DNA of 64,000 nt from Halalkalibacter hemicellulosilyticusJCM 9152 (GTDB taxonomy: Bacteria; Bacillota; Bacilli; Bacillales; Bacillaceae_D): NCBI RefSeq assembly GCF_000513115.1, contig NZ_BAUU01000005.1, positions 62,001-126,000 of the forward strand, in the 5' to 3' direction. The notes beneath the pieces are model-generated. The model was given only the letters and a program-made list of their open reading frames with translations. It did not search any database and was not told where the DNA came from. Shown here one piece after another: positions 54,986-64,000 of the stretch; positions within the stretch are counted from its first letter, which is position 1; each line of letters begins with the position of its first letter. The position numbers and the translations under genes were made by a program.

Positions 54986-55204
54986 TTTTCGCGGGGGAAA
55001 AATTTTATTGCTGATATTAAATTTGATATTTTTTCTAAAACATCTTTTTTTAGGTTACGGTGCTTTTGCGAAGGAACTATCTCATGTTTTATGATTCGAA
55101 CAATGTATAACGGCAAAACAAAAAACTTGAAACGAAGTTCAGGATCAAATATAATCAATTAAAGACATTAAAGGTCTATAAATGTTCTAGTAGAGGTGAC
55201 AACT

Positions 55205-55636
55205 ATGAAATATTCAAAAGCGACTAATTATGCTCTACACACCATGGTTCTCTTGACGTTAGCGCAGAAAGGGAAAGCAGTTGGAGTTGAACAGTTAGCG
55301 ACTGCTCAAAATCTTTCAGCAACTTATTTGTCTAAAATATTGACCAAGCTCGTGAAAGCAGGGCTAATTGAATCGGCTCCAGGGGTGAAAGGTGGGTATA
55401 GTCTTGTTAAAAGGTCTAGTGAGGTTTCTTTTTTGGATGTCATTTATGCAATTGAGGGAAACACGACTTTATTTAGTTGTTCGTTAGAGCATGAAACGTG
55501 GTCTAGGAATGAAGCTTGCTTAATTGAAAATGTGATGATAGAAGCAGAAACAAAAATGAAGGATGAACTAAGTAAAAAGACAATTGTCGATATTGCGAAA
55601 AAGATCGCTGCTCAGAAGAAGCACTGTGTTACTTGA
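55205..55636 (+). CDS. Rrf2-family transcription regulator
   Basis: This 143-aa regulator has a winged helix at residues 1-80 (KYSKATNYALHTMVLLTLAQKG, LSATYLSKILTKLVKAGLIESAPGVKGGYSL). The region that in iron-sulphur Rrf2 proteins has three Cys here has only two spaced Cys (FSCSLEH, EACLIE), so it may sense redox state through thiols. I start at ATG 55205 after AGAGGTGA. It lies just upstream of a redox enzyme gene, with a perfect palindrome between. Confidence 0.88.
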   Translation: MKYSKATNYALHTMVLLTLAQKGKAVGVEQLATAQNLSATYLSKILTKLVKAGLIESAPGVKGGYSLVKRSSEVSFLDVIYAIEGNTTLFSCSLEHETWSRNEACLIENVMIEAETKMKDELSKKTIVDIAKKIAAQKKHCVT

Positions 55637-55697
55637 TCATGAGCTTAATGTGGCTTACTATGTGACGGTTACATAAGGGTCAAAAATTTTTGGAGTT

Positions 55698-55722
55698 ATT
55701 ATAGATATTAAATATCTATAAT
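55698..55722. promoter_or_regulatory. Candidate Rrf2 operator palindrome
   Basis: ATTATAGATATT-A-AATATCTATAAT is a perfect 25-bp palindrome 31 bases before the reductase start. It fits a dimeric Rrf2 binding site that would overlap the promoter of the reductase gene. Confidence 0.65.
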
Positions 55723-55753
55723 AGATTTATTGATGATAATGAGGAGGAGTAAT

Positions 55754-56656
55754 ATGTTATTAGATTGCGTTATTATCGGTGGTGGAGCAGCTGGCTTAAA
55801 TGCTGCACTTGTACTCGGAAGAGCGAGAAAGAATATCGTGTTAATTGATGAGGATAAGCCTAGAAATGCAGTTACACAAGAATCGCATGGGTTCATTACG
55901 AGAGATGGGATTAATCCGTCTGATTTTAAAAGGATAGCGAAAGGAGATTTAAGCAAGTATCCAAGTATTAAGATTCAAAATAAACGAGTGATTGATATTA
56001 AGAAGGAAAATCAAGCGTTTTTGATCGAGACAGCAGCAGGCGAACCTCTCCGTTCTCGGAAGGTCATATTGGCTACTGGTCTTAAGGATAATCTACCTAC
56101 TATCAAAGGCATTGATCAATTCTATGGTAGTAGCTTATTTAGCTGCCCATTTTGTGATGGATGGGAGTTAAAGGATCGTGCATTAGTTGTCATAGCAGAA
56201 AATGATCATGCCTTTCATATGATAAAGATGATTTATAACTGGAGTACAGACTTAGTTATTTGTACGAATGGGAAAGATATTTTAACACAAGAGCAAAAGG
56301 AACAACTAGAAGCGAAAAATATTCAATTAATAGAGACTGACATTATCGCTTTACGAGGAAGCAATGGTCAGCTAGAAACGGTTCAATTTAAAAATGGTAG
56401 TGAAATAAAAAGAGAAGGCGGGTTTGTTGGAACTGGATTAAAGCAATCGTCAGCATTAGCAGAAGCGCTAGGTTGTAAAATGAATGATAGAGGTGGAGTA
56501 GAAGTCGATCCATTTGGACGAACGAATATTGAAGGTGTGTATGCATGTGGAGACATGACAATTTCACATCCTGCACAATTAATTATTGCTGCAAGTGCAG
56601 GGAGTAAAACGGCTAGTGGTGGTGTTGTTGCTGATTTGGTGAATGAAGATTTTTAA
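55754..56656 (+). CDS. FAD/NAD(P) oxidoreductase, thioredoxin-reductase-like
   Basis: This 300-aa flavoprotein has an N-terminal FAD fold (VIIGGGAAGLNAALVLGRARKNIVLID), redox pair C131-P-F-C134 in CPFCDGWELKD, and a C-terminal FAD motif (YACGDMT). The NAD(P) domain lacks the classical GGGxSA and reads VIAENDHAFHM, so the electron donor may differ from thioredoxin reductase. GAGGAGGAG sets ATG 55754. It pairs with the Rrf2 regulator, as in many Bacilli, probably for disulphide or electrophile stress. Confidence 0.83.
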   Translation: MLLDCVIIGGGAAGLNAALVLGRARKNIVLIDEDKPRNAVTQESHGFITRDGINPSDFKRIAKGDLSKYPSIKIQNKRVIDIKKENQAFLIETAAGEPLRSRKVILATGLKDNLPTIKGIDQFYGSSLFSCPFCDGWELKDRALVVIAENDHAFHMIKMIYNWSTDLVICTNGKDILTQEQKEQLEAKNIQLIETDIIALRGSNGQLETVQFKNGSEIKREGGFVGTGLKQSSALAEALGCKMNDRGGVEVDPFGRTNIEGVYACGDMTISHPAQLIIAASAGSKTASGGVVADLVNEDF

Positions 56657-56730
56657 GTTTTTGTTTTGTGCTCTTGCGCATTCCGTTACGTTCCATGCTA
56701 ATCTTGAATTATGACATGGAGAAAGGGTGT

Positions 56731-57513
56731 ATGATGATGAATGAAGAGCAGGCTTTTACGATTAGTGAGTTTGGACGACGTGCGAGAATTACAGTGAGGA
56801 CGTTACGATTTTATGAAGAGTTAGGTTTACTTGTTCCGACTCAGCAAAATCGTTCTGGGCATCGTTTGTATGGTATGGGAGAGTTGACGAGACTTCAGCA
56901 GATTCAGTCGCTGAAATTTTTGGGTTACTCTTTACAAGACATTAAAAATATTCTATCGGATGAAACGATTTCTACATTAGAAAAGTCTTTACCATTACAG
57001 CATAAGCTATTAGTCGAAAAAAGAGATGAATTAAATCGCGCGATTGAAGCAGTGGAACGAGTTCAATCCTTCATTAAAGCAGATAAGCCTATTACGCCAA
57101 CCGTTCTAACGTCATTATTGTATCAAATCGAGCATGAGGATGACCAAAACGAATGGATCAAAGAAAACTTTTCAGATGATGTGGCCGATTGGTATTTCTC
57201 TCTTTCGAAGGAGCAACGAAAACAAATGGATGTGGAGATGTTAGATATACTAGCATCCATTAAGCGATTAATAAAAGACGGTATCCCTCCGCAATCACAA
57301 GAGGCGTTTGACGTTCTAATTAAGTTAACAGATGTAGCAACAAAGCATGTAGAAGATAAAGAGGAGCTTGCTTTGCAGCTTGAGCAAATGGAAGAGTTAA
57401 CGGATTCGGACATGATAGATTTTCAATTTCCTAGCTTTTGGACAAAAGAAGAAGAGGCTTATTTAATGGAGATTGGAAAGGCGATGGAAGCTATGTATCG
57501 TGAGGGAAATTGA
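56731..57513 (+). CDS. MerR-family regulator with TipAS-like effector domain
   Basis: This 260-aa regulator has a MerR DNA-binding domain at about residues 10-75 (FTISEFGRRARITVRTLRFYEELGLL, SGHRLYGMGEL) and a coiled coil at about 95-125. A helical C-terminal domain of about 130 residues resembles the TipAS/drug-binding module. GAAAGGG lies upstream of ATG 56731; the longer frame start lies in the previous intergenic gap. It is a candidate multidrug- or lipid-responsive regulator, possibly self-regulated; its targets are not evident. Confidence 0.78.
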   Translation: MMMNEEQAFTISEFGRRARITVRTLRFYEELGLLVPTQQNRSGHRLYGMGELTRLQQIQSLKFLGYSLQDIKNILSDETISTLEKSLPLQHKLLVEKRDELNRAIEAVERVQSFIKADKPITPTVLTSLLYQIEHEDDQNEWIKENFSDDVADWYFSLSKEQRKQMDVEMLDILASIKRLIKDGIPPQSQEAFDVLIKLTDVATKHVEDKEELALQLEQMEELTDSDMIDFQFPSFWTKEEEAYLMEIGKAMEAMYREGN

Positions 57514-57629
57514 GTAATATTGAGTTCAAATTGTTTTAGAAGTTAAGAATTTAATGAAGGTAGCTTTAAATGGATTAAGCTCGTTATACGTTCCACTTTC
57601 ATAAGAACTTAAAACCGCTGTAACGGCTC

Positions 57630-57703
57630 CGCGCAACTCTTAAAGAGCACCGAAAAAGTTGAAACTAAACTTTTCCAGTTCTTTTTGGCTGCGCGTTTTT
57701 TTC
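57630..57703 (+). terminator. Long terminator hairpin after merR
   Basis: CGCGCA (57630-57635) pairs with TGCGCG (57690-57695), enclosing AAAAGTT/AACTTTT, and is followed by seven T. It belongs to the same GAAAAAGT-containing class as 18218 and 37207. The preceding AACGGCTCCGCGC resembles sequence at about 21136. Confidence 0.7.
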
Positions 57704-57774
57704 TTATAAGCAGGGAAATAAGCGCACTCTATCGAATGGTTTGATGCACGTCTATTAAAATCGAGGTGATCTCT

Positions 57775-58598
57775 ATGCCGAAAGTGATGTTAGTATTTCC
57801 AGAAGGGAAGCATAAAGTGTTAACGATAAGTTACGATGATGGCAAAGGTGCCGATCGAAGGCTCGTTTCATTATTCAATCAATATGGACTAAAAGGAACG
57901 TTTCACCTGAACTCAGGTTTAATGGGTATTGATGATCGAATTGCAATAGATGAAGTAACTGAACTTTATGAAGGTCATGAGGTATCTGCACATACGGTGA
58001 CCCATCCTACTATTGCTAGATCTCCGAAAGAGCAGCTTATAGAAGAAATTATGAATGATCGTAAAGAGTTAGAGTCTGTCACAGGCTATACGGTTAGAGG
58101 ATTGTCATATCCAAATGGATCGTATAATCAATTGATTAAAGAACTATTGCCGTTTCTCGGTATTGAATATGCCCGTACGTTCATAGTACGGGTACATTTT
58201 CAATGCCTGATGATTTCCTTGAATGGAATCCAACCTGCCATCACAATCATCATTTAATGAAGTTTGCTGAAGAGTTTATAAGCCTTCATAAGCAGCAATA
58301 TTTGTATATGTTATATGTTTGGGGGCATAGCTACGAGTTTGACAACGATATGAATTGGGATATGATTGAATCGTTTTGTAAATTGGTTGGCGGGCGTGAA
58401 GATATTTGGTATGCAACAAATATGGAGATTGTTGATTATTTAAAAGCTTTTCGGAATCTTAAATTTTCAGCTGATAGTCAATTTGCCCTTAATCCTAATG
58501 CACTATCTGTTTGGTTGAATGTGGACGGAATCATTTATGAGGTAAAAGGCGGAGAACAAGTAAGGTTAAGTGAGGACAGTCGTGTATCTAAAATATGA
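57775..58598 (+). pseudogene. Polysaccharide deacetylase gene, broken by one missing base
   Basis: The frame from ATG 57775 (GAGGTGAT upstream) encodes a NodB-type deacetylase: VLTISYDDG (catalytic Asp), the metal ligands in VSAHTVTHPTI, and LSYPNGSYN. At about 58179 one G is missing, so A-R-T-V-H-S-T-G becomes A-R-T-F-I-V-R and the frame ends at 58257. The rest (SMPDDFLEWNP onward to 58598, including LYVWGHSYEFDND) continues in another frame. A full protein would be about 275 aa. It is either a real frameshift or a sequence error. Confidence 0.8.
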
Positions 58599-58683
58599 TG
58601 ATACTATCAACGGATTATTGATAGGTATTTATTTCCTAGATCAAATATACTAATAGAGATTATGAATCTAGGAGTTGACGACT

Positions 58684-60429
58684 TTGCGTAAATCAATTGC
58701 GAATCGAATATTATTTATACTGATTTTCTTATCGTTTCTTTTTACGCTGAATACGACATTAAGTGGGATCACGAATTCACAAGTGCAGCTTTCGGCAAAC
58801 TTGATTTCTGATTCTTTTATTAACTTAGAGTATGAACAGGTAAAGCTTGCTAAGGAAATGGGGCAGTTAGAATTAGCCGTTCAAAGGTATGTATTAGATG
58901 AGGATTCAAACAATGCATCGATATCTGATCTGATGTTAACAAGTATTGAACAAACGACTACTAGTAAGAATGAAATCGCTGACATCACTGCGGATTTTTC
59001 TCAAAAGGCGATGAATCAAGATCTTCAAGAAGCTTATGCTCCTTATCAGGAAAATTTAGAAGCATACTTAGAACAAGCGACTCAGATTGCTGAATTCATC
59101 AGGCAAGGGGATAGACAAGCGGTAGATGGAAGTTATGCAGCATTTGAAACGACAGCAAATGAAATTATGACGACGGAAAATCATTTCCAGACAGTGCTAG
59201 ATGGAAGCATTGATCATGAGGTGCAACTAATTAATTCACGGGTGAATCGTTCGACGGCAATTATTATGTCCATGGCTGCGGTTTTTATCGTGTCAGTTGC
59301 AGTTGCTTTCTGGTTGTCAGTGAAATCGATTATTCAACCTTTGAAAAAGGTAAATGGAAATCTTGGGGGAATTATTGACAAGCTAGAACGTAGTGAAGGT
59401 GATTTAACAGTACGAATTGAAAATCGTTCTAAAGATGAAATCGGACAAATTGTTATCGGAATTAACCGCTTTTTGGATACGTTGCAAAACGCGATGGTTT
59501 CAATCAAATCGGGCTCGCATTTAATAAAGAAATCTACAGAAACAATAGAAGTGAATATTACAGGTAGTAAGGATTCGACTTCGACTATTTCAGCTTCCTT
59601 AAATGAATTATCGGCAAGTATGGAGGAAGTTAGTAGCACATTACAAACAATTGATTATGGAGCTCAAGAGGTTCTTACTGAAGCGAATGAAATCGCAGCT
59701 GATGCACAATCGAATTCAGTTCAGGTTGACAGTATCGTTGAACGTGCGGATCAAGTTCGTACGAAATCAAATGAAAGTAAGCAACAAACCGAAAAGATTA
59801 TTGCGGATATTCAAGAAACGATGGAAACGTCCATTAAAAATAGTCGTTCTGTAGAAAGAATTAATGAACTAACAGCCAATATTTTAGAGATCTCATCTCA
59901 GACGAACTTGTTAGCTTTAAATGCATCAATTGAAGCTTCAAGAGCGGGTAATGCAGGCAAAGGCTTTGCTGTTGTTGCTGAAGAGATACGGAAGTTGGCG
60001 GAGAGTACACAAGAAACAGCGAATGATATTCAAACGATAAGTACATTAGTAACAAAATCGGTAGATGAACTAGTCGGGAATGCGAATGAAATTATAGCTT
60101 ACATAACTGATAAGGTATTAACTGATTACGATGGTTTTGTTGATGTTGCGAATGTTTATAAGAAGGATGCTGACAATATGAGTGAGATGCTCGATCATTT
60201 TAGCTCTAAGGCAGCAGATTTAAAGCGTATTTCGACTAGTATGGCTGAAGGAATACAAGGTATAACGTCAGCAGTAGAGGAAAGTGTAAATGTGGTGATA
60301 CATTCTAGTGAAAATACCAATAGCCTGCTTGAATCGATTACACATATTGCGAATGAGGCTGAGCGAAACAGCGAAATTGTTAATGACTTAAATAGTGAAG
60401 TGAATCAGTTTAAGAAAGTTGAATCCTAA
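58684..60429 (+). CDS. Methyl-accepting chemotaxis protein
   Basis: This 581-aa receptor has TM1 at about 7-26 and a helical external sensor of about 160 residues. It has TM2 at about 196-217 and a HAMP domain ([14 protein letters not shown]). The signalling hairpin contains the invariant core [39 protein letters not shown] is nine bases before TTG 58684, which I prefer to TTG 58675, which the site abuts. No che genes are near; it would work with the chromosomal chemotaxis system. The ligand is unknown. Confidence 0.88.
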   Translation: MRKSIANRILFILIFLSFLFTLNTTLSGITNSQVQLSANLISDSFINLEYEQVKLAKEMGQLELAVQRYVLDEDSNNASISDLMLTSIEQTTTSKNEIADITADFSQKAMNQDLQEAYAPYQENLEAYLEQATQIAEFIRQGDRQAVDGSYAAFETTANEIMTTENHFQTVLDGSIDHEVQLINSRVNRSTAIIMSMAAVFIVSVAVAFWLSVKSIIQPLKKVNGNLGGIIDKLERSEGDLTVRIENRSKDEIGQIVIGINRFLDTLQNAMVSIKSGSHLIKKSTETIEVNITGSKDSTSTISASLNELSASMEEVSSTLQTIDYGAQEVLTEANEIAADAQSNSVQVDSIVERADQVRTKSNESKQQTEKIIADIQETMETSIKNSRSVERINELTANILEISSQTNLLALNASIEASRAGNAGKGFAVVAEEIRKLAESTQETANDIQTISTLVTKSVDELVGNANEIIAYITDKVLTDYDGFVDVANVYKKDADNMSEMLDHFSSKAADLKRISTSMAEGIQGITSAVEESVNVVIHSSENTNSLLESITHIANEAERNSEIVNDLNSEVNQFKKVES

Positions 60430-60682
60430 CGAAAGGCACTGAAAAGTTTTGTTTTTTATTTTTTAGGTGGCTTTTGAGCAATGAGCGAAACCGTTGCCTG
60501 TTGATATGAGTGGGTTTCTCGTTTCAAGCGAGCAATGGATGAAGCGGGTGGTGTGGCTTCGTACGTTACAGGAACATTCAGATCAACTCAAAACCATTGT
60601 AACGTCTGTCTAAGACGCACGCTACCACCTTTTTCTTAGCTTCCTTTGTCTCTCTCCGATGGATAGAAGAGTGGTGGACGGA

Positions 60683-60912
60683 GATGGGGCGTATAGGACA
60701 CGTGCTGTATGCGGTTCCTCATTCCGCTATTTTTCATTTATTTCACTTTTTCATGTTGTTACGGTTCCTCATTCCCTTATTTCGGCTTTTATGGCTCCTT
60801 TTGGCCTTATTTAGCTCAAATAGAGGCATGAGGATTCTCTTTTCTTCTCAGGAAGCGACGTTTCCCCAATTTAAAGGAATGAGGAATCCCTTTGTCATTT
60901 GTGTGCTACTTT
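60683..60912. repeat. Dispersed intergenic repeat A, copy 2
   Basis: This region matches 20866-21093 in block order (TATGCGGTTCCTCATTCC, TTTTCTTCTCAGGAAGCG, GGAATGAGGAATCC) in the same orientation. It lies in the 725-base gap 60430-61154, which also contains a small hairpin at 61042 and no supported gene. The preceding AAAACCATTGTAACG (about 60590) resembles AAAACCGCTGTAACG at 57611. Confidence 0.7.
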
Positions 60913-61041
60913 TGTCTCTTCGATGGACAGCAAAGGCGGTGGTAGGGGGCACATAAGTCACGCGCTGTAAAAGATAAGGGAGTATAAAATCGAGGAAGAA
61001 ATGCGGGAAAAGCATAGAGGGTGTTGGCAAACTCAAAGGAG

Positions 61042-61063
61042 AGCGTCGCCTTCGTACGACGCT
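61042..61063. terminator. Hairpin before the glutaredoxin-like gene
   Basis: AGCGTCG pairs with CGACGCT around an 8-base loop. No T tract follows on the plus strand. Confidence 0.35.
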
Positions 61064-61154
61064 TAGAGCTTCTTCTGTGAGCACTAGAATTAACATTCTT
61101 TTTCTTGATCCTGTATAATACTCACTACATAACTTATGAGAGGTGGCAATTTAA

Positions 61155-61394
61155 GTGAGTAAACAAGTGATCGTCTATTCAGCTGATGGCTGTGTAGAAT
61201 GTACGTATGTGAAACAAATGCTAGAGAATGAAGGGATTGCTTTTGAAGTAAGGGATGTACTAAAGAATCGTGAGTATCAAAAGGAAGTTGAAAAGTTTGG
61301 GTTTATGGGAATCCCTGTTACGGTGTTGGGTGATAGAGCAGTGAAAGGGTTTAATCCTGACTTAAAGGAAATTGTAGAGTTAGCTAAAGGATAA
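61155..61394 (+). CDS. Glutaredoxin-like protein (NrdH type)
   Basis: This 79-aa thioredoxin-fold protein has the active site C13-V-E-C16 and the cis-Pro motif IPVTVLGDRAVKGFNP. NrdH-like glutaredoxins supply electrons to ribonucleotide reductase or act in thiol repair. The start is GTG 61155, with AGAGGTGG upstream. No nrd genes are adjacent. A terminator follows. Confidence 0.85.
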   Translation: MSKQVIVYSADGCVECTYVKQMLENEGIAFEVRDVLKNREYQKEVEKFGFMGIPVTVLGDRAVKGFNPDLKEIVELAKG

Positions 61395-61419
61395 AGACAC
61401 TTATTAGTATGTTACATGG

Positions 61420-61456
61420 CCCTTCATGTAAGGTAGTCCCTTTCATGAAGGGTTTA
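61420..61456 (+). terminator. Terminator after the glutaredoxin-like gene
   Basis: CCCTTCATG pairs with CATGAAGGG across a 15-base loop, followed by TTT. Confidence 0.6.
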
Positions 61457-61485
61457 AAGTGATGGAGAAAAGGTGGTGAGGAGAA

Positions 61486-62964
61486 ATGAAGAAACGTCAG
61501 GCGTTTAATCCATATTTACCGAGCTTTGAGTATATTCCAGATGGCGAACCTTATGTATTTAATGACCGACTGTATGTTTATGGATCACATGATCGGTTTA
61601 ATGGGAAGCTTTTCTGTTTAAATGATTATGTTTGCTGGTCTGCACCTGTAGATGATTTAAGTGCTTGGCGATATGAAGGGACAATTTATCGAAAAAAACA
61701 AGACCCGATGAATCGACTAGGCTTGTATCAAATGTTTGCACCTGATGTAGCGAGAGGGGCAGATGGAAGGTATTACTTATATTATACGTTAGGTTTTCGA
61801 AGTGTGATTGGGGTAGCTGTGTGTGATGAGCCTGCTGGTGAGTATGAGTTTTATGGGTATGTCAGCCATAGAACCGATGGTCGGAAATTATCAGAAGAGT
61901 GGGGAGCTCCTTATTTATTTGATCCTGCTATCTTTGTTGATGATGATGGGAGAGTCTACTTATATTATGGTTTTGCACCGAAGAAGCCTGTTCCGTTTTT
62001 TCTTACAGGCTGGAAGAAGAAGGCCTTTAATGGAGGATATGTTATTGAGCTTGATTCTGATATGAAAACTGCTATATCAGAGCCTAAATTAATTTTTTCA
62101 AAAGTCGGTCATGCAGAGGGTACGGGATTTGAAGGACATGAATTTTTTGAAGCAAGTTCAATGAGGAAAATAAACGATACGTACTATTTTATTTATTCCT
62201 CGATAAATGGTCATGAGCTTTGTTATGCAACGAGTAAAAGTCCAACTCGTGATTTTGTTTATGGGGGAACGATTATTAGTAATGGGGATTTATACATTAA
62301 TGGCTCAAAGAAGGACCAAGACGCGTTAAATTATATCGGGAATAACCATGGAAGTATTGTTGAAGTTGAAGGGCGATGGTATGTATTTTATCATCGACAA
62401 ACGAATCGTCATCATTATTCAAGGCAAGCGGCTGCGGAGCGTATTGAAATAGAAGATGATGGTTCTATTGAGCAGGTAGAAATGACAAGTTGTGGTCTAA
62501 ATCAAGGTCCTTTACGTGGGGAAGGTAAATATGAGGCAAGGATAGCTTGTCACTTAATGTCGCGTAATGGAGCAGGTCGGTATGGCGTTTATTTTGGTCA
62601 TGTGACTTTTAAAGACCACCCTTATTTTACCCAAAGTGGTAAGGATCGTGAAAGTCGGTCAACACAATATATAGCAAATATGAGAGATGGTGCGAAAGCA
62701 GGGTTTAAATATTTTCAACTAGATCATTTAAAAGAAATCTCTGTAAAGGTTTGTGGTCAGGCAGTTGGATTTATATATGTGTCAGATTCAATGGATGGGG
62801 AACCATTCGCGAAAATAGAAATTGAACCAAGTAAAGAATATCGCCAATTTCGTACGAATACAAAAGTTGAAAATGGAGTGAAGGCGCTGTATTTTACCTT
62901 CAAAGGAGAAGGTGCGCTCGACTTTCATTCATTTGAGTTAATAGCATTGGAGGCCTCCTGCTAG
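61486..62964 (+). CDS. GH43-clan glycoside hydrolase
   Basis: This 492-aa enzyme lacks a signal peptide. Candidate catalytic residues are D19 (YIPDGEPYVF), D146 (YLFDPAIFVDDDG) and E222 (EFFEASSMRK) in a five-bladed propeller. A C-terminal sandwich (about 335-490) may bind sugar. Substrate is probably an arabino- or xylo-oligosaccharide but cannot be fixed; it may also act on galactofuranose-containing glycans, given the neighbouring UDP-galactopyranose mutase gene (inference). GGTGAGGAG precedes ATG 61486. Confidence 0.82.
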   Translation: MKKRQAFNPYLPSFEYIPDGEPYVFNDRLYVYGSHDRFNGKLFCLNDYVCWSAPVDDLSAWRYEGTIYRKKQDPMNRLGLYQMFAPDVARGADGRYYLYYTLGFRSVIGVAVCDEPAGEYEFYGYVSHRTDGRKLSEEWGAPYLFDPAIFVDDDGRVYLYYGFAPKKPVPFFLTGWKKKAFNGGYVIELDSDMKTAISEPKLIFSKVGHAEGTGFEGHEFFEASSMRKINDTYYFIYSSINGHELCYATSKSPTRDFVYGGTIISNGDLYINGSKKDQDALNYIGNNHGSIVEVEGRWYVFYHRQTNRHHYSRQAAAERIEIEDDGSIEQVEMTSCGLNQGPLRGEGKYEARIACHLMSRNGAGRYGVYFGHVTFKDHPYFTQSGKDRESRSTQYIANMRDGAKAGFKYFQLDHLKEISVKVCGQAVGFIYVSDSMDGEPFAKIEIEPSKEYRQFRTNTKVENGVKALYFTFKGEGALDFHSFELIALEASC

Positions 62965-63002
62965 GTCTCATCAAGAGAAAAAAGACGAGATAACGTAAAA
63001 GC

Positions 63003-63142
63003 GAGGCTGGGACAAAACAAAAGTGTTTAGCTGAGAATCCGAACATTTAGATAACGTAGCGAAGTATATTTCAGGAGTGGTGAATGTGCTCCACTCTAGA
63101 TTTATTCGGTATTTCACTTATGAAAATACTTTTGTCCCAGCC
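63003..63142. repeat. Dispersed repeat B ends with a different centre, copy 3
   Basis: GAGGCTGGGACAAAA (63003-63017) is inverted as TTTTGTCCCAGCC (63128-63140). The boundaries are the same as copies 1 and 2, but the 110 bases between them are unrelated. It lies between the convergent GH43 and glf genes, so it may work as a bidirectional terminator. Confidence 0.7.
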
Positions 63143-63180
63143 CCATTTGTTTTTCTTTTTCGATCTTACCTTTCATCTTG

Positions 63181-64000
63181 TTAATAAGTGATAAATTCCT
63201 TTTGTACGGTTGTTAAAGCAGCAGCGATCACTTGATGCATGTCATAGTATTTATAGGTCGCAAGTCGACCGCCGAAAATGACATTTGTTTCTTTGTCGGC
63301 TAATGCTTTGTATTTTCGGTATATCTCGTTATTGTGGGCATCATTAATAGGGTAATAAGGTGTATCGCCAGGCTCCCATTCTTTCGGGTATTCCTCTGTA
63401 ATGACAGTTGTGTTTTGTGTACCAAATTCAAAGTGTTTATGCTCAATAATTCTTGTGTAAGATGTTTCTCTATCGGTATAGTTAATAACGGCATTCCCTT
63501 GATAATTCTCTATGTCCTTTAACACTTTCGTTTCAAAGTGCAAGCTACGGTAGTCTAACACACCATACTGGTAGTCATAATATTGGTCAATCATCCCGGT
63601 AAAGACAACTTTATGTGCTAATGGTTCTAATTCATTTCTATTTTGAAAAAAGTCGATGTTTAATTTAACGTCGATCCCTTCTAGCATTTTTTCAATGATA
63701 GAAGTGTAGCCCCCGATAGGAATTCCTTGAAAGCGATCATTGAAATAATTATTGTCATACGTAAAGCGAACAGGAAGCCTTTTAATAATAAAGGCTGGAA
63801 GCTCAGTCGCGGCTCGTCCCCATTGCTTTTCCGTGTAGCCTTTAATGAGCTTTTTATAAATGTCCGTACCGACTAGAGAAATGGCTTGCTCTTCTAAATT
63901 GCTAGGATCTGTTATTTTAGCAGCTTCCCGCTGCTCTTTGATTTTTTGTTTTGCTTCAGCAGGAGTCGTTACACCCCAAAGCTTATTAAATGTATTCATA
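63181..64000 (-). CDS. glf: UDP-galactopyranose mutase, C-terminal part
   Basis: The minus-strand frame runs off the right edge, so the N terminus with its FAD fold lies outside the window. The visible 272 residues have the Glf signatures GYTEKQWGRAATELPAFIIKRLPVRFTYDNNYFNDRFQGIPIGGYT and VIFGGRLATYKYYDMHQVI (the mobile-loop Arg and FAD-contacting Tyr regions). The enzyme interconverts UDP-galactopyranose and UDP-galactofuranose for surface glycans. The M at 63997-63999 is internal, not the start. Confidence 0.9.
   Translation of the reverse strand, partial: MNTFNKLWGVTTPAEAKQKIKEQREAAKITDPSNLEEQAISLVGTDIYKKLIKGYTEKQWGRAATELPAFIIKRLPVRFTYDNNYFNDRFQGIPIGGYTSIIEKMLEGIDVKLNIDFFQNRNELEPLAHKVVFTGMIDQYYDYQYGVLDYRSLHFETKVLKDIENYQGNAVINYTDRETSYTRIIEHKHFEFGTQNTTVITEEYPKEWEPGDTPYYPINDAHNNEIYRKYKALADKETNVIFGGRLATYKYYDMHQVIAAALTTVQKEFITY

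Noticed and set aside
54973..55158. 61-aa minus-strand frame upstream of the Rrf2 gene
   Set aside because: It begins at a TTG without a ribosome site and overlaps the end of repeat B; no family was recognised.

Overview
The window is a low-GC Gram-positive chromosome segment, most likely from a Bacillaceae bacterium (Bacillus/Alkalihalobacillus type). The support is strong AGGAGG-type ribosome sites, frequent TTG/GTG starts, compact rho-independent terminators, and Bacillus-style families and operators: a DUF624/YesL protein, a KatE-type catalase, a ComP/ComA-like pair with an exact ComA box, and a PerR-like box. I see no tRNA, rRNA, CRISPR array or prophage. Mobile DNA is limited to one decayed IS1182-type transposase start. 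Two families of intergenic dispersed repeats recur along the window.

Layout. 0.3-4.0 kb: a sugar ABC importer (lipoprotein and two permeases) with a DUF624 protein. 4.2-6.3 kb: an AT-rich accessory patch with a transposase remnant, two small membrane-protein genes, a dienelactone-hydrolase-like protein, a LOG-family stub and a MazG-like protein. 6.4-9.3 kb: a VanR/VanS-like two-component system followed by a serine D,D-carboxypeptidase. 9.4-10.7 kb: a macrolide phosphotransferase gene behind an attenuator leader, with an RLR-containing leader peptide and two terminators. 11.3-20.8 kb: catalase KatE, a glutamine-rich protein, an APH-fold kinase, an ECF42-type sigma factor with its DGPF partner and a hydrolase, a regulator with two MerR domains, and small enzymes.

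21.3-37.1 kb is a glycan island. It has a secreted esterase, a LytTR/GHKL two-component system, three GH3 glucosidases (one lipoprotein, one membrane-anchored with reversed domain order, one cytoplasmic), a GtrA-like protein, a GT2 glycosyltransferase and a GH43 xylosidase. LytTR-type direct repeats lie upstream of the first two GH3 genes with identical geometry, which ties them to the adjacent regulator. A second GH43 enzyme and a UDP-galactopyranose mutase (cut by the window edge) lie at 61.5-64 kb.

37.4-45.7 kb: catalase-peroxidase KatG (broken by one missing base) behind a PerR-like box, then a LysR regulator divergent from an iron/aminoethylphosphonate-type ABC importer with a PP1-like phosphatase.

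46.6-54.8 kb is the most interesting locus. It holds a ComP-like sensor kinase, a ComA-like regulator, an exact ComA-box consensus, an AvrD-family protein (AvrD directs syringolide synthesis in Pseudomonas), a P-loop kinase-like protein, an MMPL exporter and a metallo-beta-lactamase-fold hydrolase. I propose a small-molecule signal or metabolite system with synthesis, export and sensing in one place. 55-60.4 kb: an Rrf2 regulator with a thioredoxin-reductase-like enzyme, a MerR/TipAS-like regulator, a broken polysaccharide deacetylase gene and a chemotaxis receptor.

Three genes (katG, mmpL, deacetylase) are each broken by loss of one G or C next to an identical base. This may reflect base-calling error rather than real gene decay.
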